From assembly GCA_050874905.1 (NCBI GenBank), contig JBNMLP010000020.1:1-52242 (forward strand): DNA of 52,242 bases, given 5' to 3'. The notes under the pieces are model-generated. The model did no database searches, was not told the DNA's origin, and saw only the letters and a list, made by a program, of their open reading frames with translations. Origin of the DNA: NC2004 sp050874905 (lineage in GTDB: Bacteria > Bacillota > Clostridia > Lachnospirales > Lachnospiraceae). Shown one piece after another: positions 49,535 through 52,242 of the stretch. The first letter of the stretch is position 1. The number at the start of each line of letters is the position of its first letter. The position numbers were made by a program, and so were the translations under genes.

Positions 49535-50815
49535 CTATTCGTTACCCAATTTTGAAGTTAGTTTTTTAGAATGTTTTAAAAGGTCATCTGTTATTTTTTC
49601 CAACGAATCCTTTTTATAACTATAACGGACAAAGCTGTCATATAACAAATCTACCAGTGTGTCATTTTCCATAATCGGATCGATCAATTGTAAATGTTCC
49701 TGCTCTTTGGTCATCAATGCATTTGCCTGCTTGATCGTTTCATCATAGCCTTCTTTCGCTAGTTGTTCTTTGGCGCGACGATTTACAGGAATCCCCTTTT
49801 CTACGCCTTGAAGTTTGATCATATCCGGATCGTTTAACAAAAAGTCAAGTAAGAGCGCCGCTTCTTTCGGATGTGCAGTGTTTTTACTGATCACATACAT
49901 GGAAGCTGGCTTCACATACCATTTTATCTGTTTTCCCTTGATCGTGGGATAAGGAGCAACGACTGTTTTCTTTCCCTTTTTTTCCAAATTTTCTTTGTAA
50001 TTCTTAATGTCTGTAATCCAGGACATTGTTCCCGCACATTTCTCCTGACTGTAGGAGGTTTCTTCAAACTCGGTGATCGGCATTAAAACATGATGATCTA
50101 CTAAATGCTTGTAATAAGACAAGACTGCTTTTAACGCCTGCTTCATCTTTTTTTCATCTTTTATGATCTCGGAAAAATCTTCACCTGATGTTTGCTCATA
50201 ATAGCTCAACAAGTAAAACACAGTTTGCTTTTGTACCATGCCAAGAACATATATATTATCTTTTTTTAACACTTCCGCCATAGAACATATATCATCAAAG
50301 GTTTCCGGTACGGAAAGCCCATATTTTTGTAATAATGACTCATTGAAATATATTGTTGGTGCGTTCAAAGCAATCGGCAGCGCATTCAGTTTCCCATTTA
50401 CAGTTCCATATGAGAGATCCATTTCAGAAAATCCGCTTAGATCCAGCTGGTCTGCACAGGTATTCAGATCATAGAATCCTTTTCCATCTGGTGAATATGT
50501 TGTAAGCCAGGAGTAATTGATCTGCATCACATCACTTTCCGTATTGGACTTTACCATTACATTCAATTTTTTTTCGTAACCGGTAAACAATCCATATTTG
50601 CTGTCTACTGTGATATAGGGATGTTTTTTCTCAAATAGCTGCATTCCGTCCAGTGTATATTTGTGCCGGACATCATTGCCCCACCAGGAAAAAGATAATG
50701 AGGTAGACTCTCTGCTGGTTTTTTCCATTTTATTTTTTCCCGGCTTCATGGCACACCCGGTCATAAGAAAAAGTACTAACAATCCCAGAAAAATCTCCAA
50801 TTTTCTTTGTTTCAT
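49535..50815 (-). CDS. Extracellular solute-binding lipoprotein (family 1), no permease nearby
   Basis: 426 aa. Lipoprotein signal MKQRKLEIFLGLLVLFLMTG followed by Cys21. Family 1 substrate-binding features: LSFSWWGNDVRHKYTLDGMQ, FEKKHPYITVDSKY, DVMQINYSWL, LNAPTIYFNESLLQKYGL, VPETFDDI and PASMYVISKNTAHPKEAALLLDFLL. Such proteins usually bind sugars for ABC importers, but no permease or ATPase gene is adjacent. Instead it lies 1 bp after a diguanylate cyclase gene, so it may act as a receptor for that sensor. RBS GGAGATATG. Confidence 0.92.
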   Translation of the reverse strand: MKQRKLEIFLGLLVLFLMTGCAMKPGKNKMEKTSRESTSLSFSWWGNDVRHKYTLDGMQLFEKKHPYITVDSKYGLFTGYEKKLNVMVKSNTESDVMQINYSWLTTYSPDGKGFYDLNTCADQLDLSGFSEMDLSYGTVNGKLNALPIALNAPTIYFNESLLQKYGLSVPETFDDICSMAEVLKKDNIYVLGMVQKQTVFYLLSYYEQTSGEDFSEIIKDEKKMKQALKAVLSYYKHLVDHHVLMPITEFEETSYSQEKCAGTMSWITDIKNYKENLEKKGKKTVVAPYPTIKGKQIKWYVKPASMYVISKNTAHPKEAALLLDFLLNDPDMIKLQGVEKGIPVNRRAKEQLAKEGYDETIKQANALMTKEQEHLQLIDPIMENDTLVDLLYDSFVRYSYKKDSLEKITDDLLKHSKKLTSKLGNE

Positions 50816-50816
50816 G

Positions 50817-52040
50817 TTACATATCTCCTATCCTGTATTGGTTTTTACCAGCAGATTTTGCCTGATACAGCAGTTGATCTGCCCGTTCCGATACATCCAG
50901 ATATGTATCACCATCAAGCACCTTAACTGCACCCACGCTTAACGATACATGATATTCTCTGTGTTCCACTTGGAATTCCTGGGCAAATGCCCTTAATAAC
51001 TGGGTGAGACGTCCATCAAGCAGTTGTCTGGCAGTTTCATTTGCAGGAAGCCAAATGAGCAGTGCAAATTCATCTCCTCCGACACGTCCACAGATCTCCT
51101 CGTTGTTCAACTGTCTCTTTAATAATTCTCCCATCCGTTTGATCACCTGATCACCATAATTATGCCCCAGATGATCATTGATACTCTTAAAATTATCCAC
51201 ATCCAACATCAGAAATACACTTATTTTATTTGAAACCTTTTCCGACATGGATGCTTTCACAAGTTCACAGAACATAGACTTATTAAATACACCAGACAAT
51301 CCATCTATACTGGCACGCTCTTCGAGCCTGCTGACATAACCTCCCATCGGATGCGTCATTTTTTGAAGCAAAAAAATGAGCGCAGCAAACAAAAATACAA
51401 TAGCTGCAACAGCAAGCATGATCAGATGATTTCTCGTGGCATTGATCTTTGAAAATAATCTCTTAGCAGATACAGAGCATACCACCTTCCAGTCATTATC
51501 ACATCGATTTGCCGTGATCAGATAATTTCTTGAAATTGCAGAAACGCGGTCTGATTTTTTCGCATAATCCGCAATCTCCTTTTGCAGCTGCCTTCCAATC
51601 TCTTTATGATTACTGGAATATATGACTCTGTTTTTCTCATCCACCAACCTAATCGTCATGTCTTTTAATTCATCCGTGTAATGATAGATGCGATCCAGTT
51701 CTCTTGTATATATCGAGATCAGCAAAACAGCATGTTCATTGACACGTTTCACATAATAAAGATGTGTATAATCTTCATCTACGCCGCAAAACCAGCCATC
51801 CTCACTTTTCTCATTTACAATATAACTGCTGACAAGCTCATACATATTGTCATCTACACCAAAATGTATCTTTGTATCGTTGGAAATCCATCCCACTGAC
51901 GCATTATTGGCATAAATGATACCAAAATCCGAATAATTATCGATCATACCAAGATCAACAATCCGGTTTGTGATCTGATTTTCCTTTGTCATTTTCTCAT
52001 ACTCGTCACGCTCAGTTGTTGCATCATATTCGTAATACAT
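50817..52040 (-). CDS. Membrane diguanylate cyclase (Cache-TM-GGDEF), 5' end removed by IS30
   Basis: 407 codons from the first ATG (52040). The frame runs on upstream with NSYFEKIETTSTLIFSDP before meeting a stop at about 52113 beside the IS end. The extracytosolic part matches a dCache-type sensor (FGIIYANNASVGWIS, YVKRVNEHAVLLISIYTRELD). Then one helix (about 200-220) and an intact GGDEF domain (RVGGDEFALLIW, with SINDHLGHNYGDQVIK). The first membrane helix and the true start are missing, so the product is probably mislocalised or not made. The gene would have been transcribed together with the solute-binding protein. Confidence 0.88.
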   Translation of the reverse strand: MYYEYDATTERDEYEKMTKENQITNRIVDLGMIDNYSDFGIIYANNASVGWISNDTKIHFGVDDNMYELVSSYIVNEKSEDGWFCGVDEDYTHLYYVKRVNEHAVLLISIYTRELDRIYHYTDELKDMTIRLVDEKNRVIYSSNHKEIGRQLQKEIADYAKKSDRVSAISRNYLITANRCDNDWKVVCSVSAKRLFSKINATRNHLIMLAVAAIVFLFAALIFLLQKMTHPMGGYVSRLEERASIDGLSGVFNKSMFCELVKASMSEKVSNKISVFLMLDVDNFKSINDHLGHNYGDQVIKRMGELLKRQLNNEEICGRVGGDEFALLIWLPANETARQLLDGRLTQLLRAFAQEFQVEHREYHVSLSVGAVKVLDGDTYLDVSERADQLLYQAKSAGKNQYRIGDM

Positions 52041-52106
52041 AGGATCAGAAAAGATCAGTGTACTGGTTGTTTCAATCTTTTCAAAATAAGAGTTAATATT
52101 CAGTTT

Positions 52107-52242
52107 CTAAATTGCAATAACAAGTTGGACACCTGCTATGCAGCATCCACTTGATAGATTTTATCTAATTCTTCCTCGAATAGTTCATCTGAGGTTTTGT
52201 ATCCCAGAAGCTTTCTTGGAAGGCTATTTATCCAGGTTTCAA
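52107..52242 (-). mobile_element. IS30-family insertion sequence, one end (continues outside the window)
   Basis: The segment holds the 3' end of an IS30-type transposase gene and the terminal sequence ATTGCAATAACAAGTTGGAC (52111-52130) beyond its stop. The exact edge (about 52105-52112) and the target-site duplication cannot be fixed because the other end is not in the window. The insertion is in the Cache-GGDEF gene. Confidence 0.8.
52136..52242 (-). CDS. IS30-family transposase, C-terminal fragment
   Basis: Partial, cut by the window edge. The last 34 codons read TWINSLPRKLLGYKTSDEL and then a run of Glu ending in DKIYQVDAA. The LPRKxLGYKTPxELF motif is characteristic of the C-terminus of IS30-family DDE transposases. 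Confidence 0.88.
   Translation of the reverse strand, partial: ETWINSLPRKLLGYKTSDELFEEELDKIYQVDAA

Overview
The window looks like a chromosomal segment of a Gram-positive, moderately AT-rich anaerobe of the Clostridia, most likely family Lachnospiraceae. The signs are strong AGGAGG ribosome-binding sites, type 1B dihydroorotate dehydrogenase (pyrD/pyrK pair), an XrtG exosortase locus, BspA-like and Big_2 surface proteins, an Rpn/PDDEXK nuclease and many GGDEF proteins. The genus is not determined. Most genes lie on the minus strand. No rRNA, tRNA or CRISPR array was seen.

Layout. 1-1.25 kb: a 5'-truncated PPC/Fn3 surface-protein fragment beside hairpins and a candidate short transcript. 1.25-5.75 kb: one likely operon from a good promoter, with a DUF3737 beta-helix protein, a MalY/PatB aminotransferase, a LytTR response regulator and two partial GHKL-type kinase genes that together hold the parts of one histidine kinase. 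5.8-11.9 kb: pyrC-pyrF-pyrK-pyrD, then an unknown coiled-coil membrane protein and azlC-azlD. 12.1-14.3 kb (plus strand): an orphan sensor kinase and a Big_2 protein. 14.3-18.25 kb: a small membrane protein and a large PAS-GGDEF-GGDEF-EAL protein.

18.3-28.4 kb is the most distinctive block. It is a ten-gene XrtG exosortase locus: a PTPS-like protein, a surface protein with a C-terminal sorting-type tail, XrtG, two family 2 glycosyltransferases, a membrane protein with a degenerate GGDEF domain, GtrA, a second PTPS-like protein, a large polytopic membrane protein, and UDP-GlcNAc 2-epimerase. Both PTPS-like proteins keep the zinc histidines but have lost the catalytic Cys and Asp-His. The locus probably makes or attaches a cell-surface polymer. 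A two-component system (28.5-31.9 kb) lies just upstream of it.

32-38.4 kb: a DinG-type helicase fused to a PD-(D/E)XK nuclease, then a phosphate unit (Na/Pi cotransporter, PhoP/PhoB-type regulator, PhoR-type kinase) behind a clear 11-bp-periodic PHO-box array. 38.5-42 kb: citrate synthase preceded by a CIRCE-like repeat, a MarR regulator, a small membrane protein and a MerR/GyrI-like regulator. 42-43.1 kb: an Rpn-type nuclease that appears to start at ATT. 43.4-48.1 kb: surface or secreted proteins, two of them decayed (a frameshifted LRR protein and an internally deleted GH3 hexosaminidase). 48.2-52.2 kb: an XRE regulator, MntP, a solute-binding lipoprotein and a diguanylate cyclase whose 5' end is cut by an IS30-family element running off the window.

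Functional calls come from motifs and family knowledge. No database search was run. Domain boundaries are approximate.
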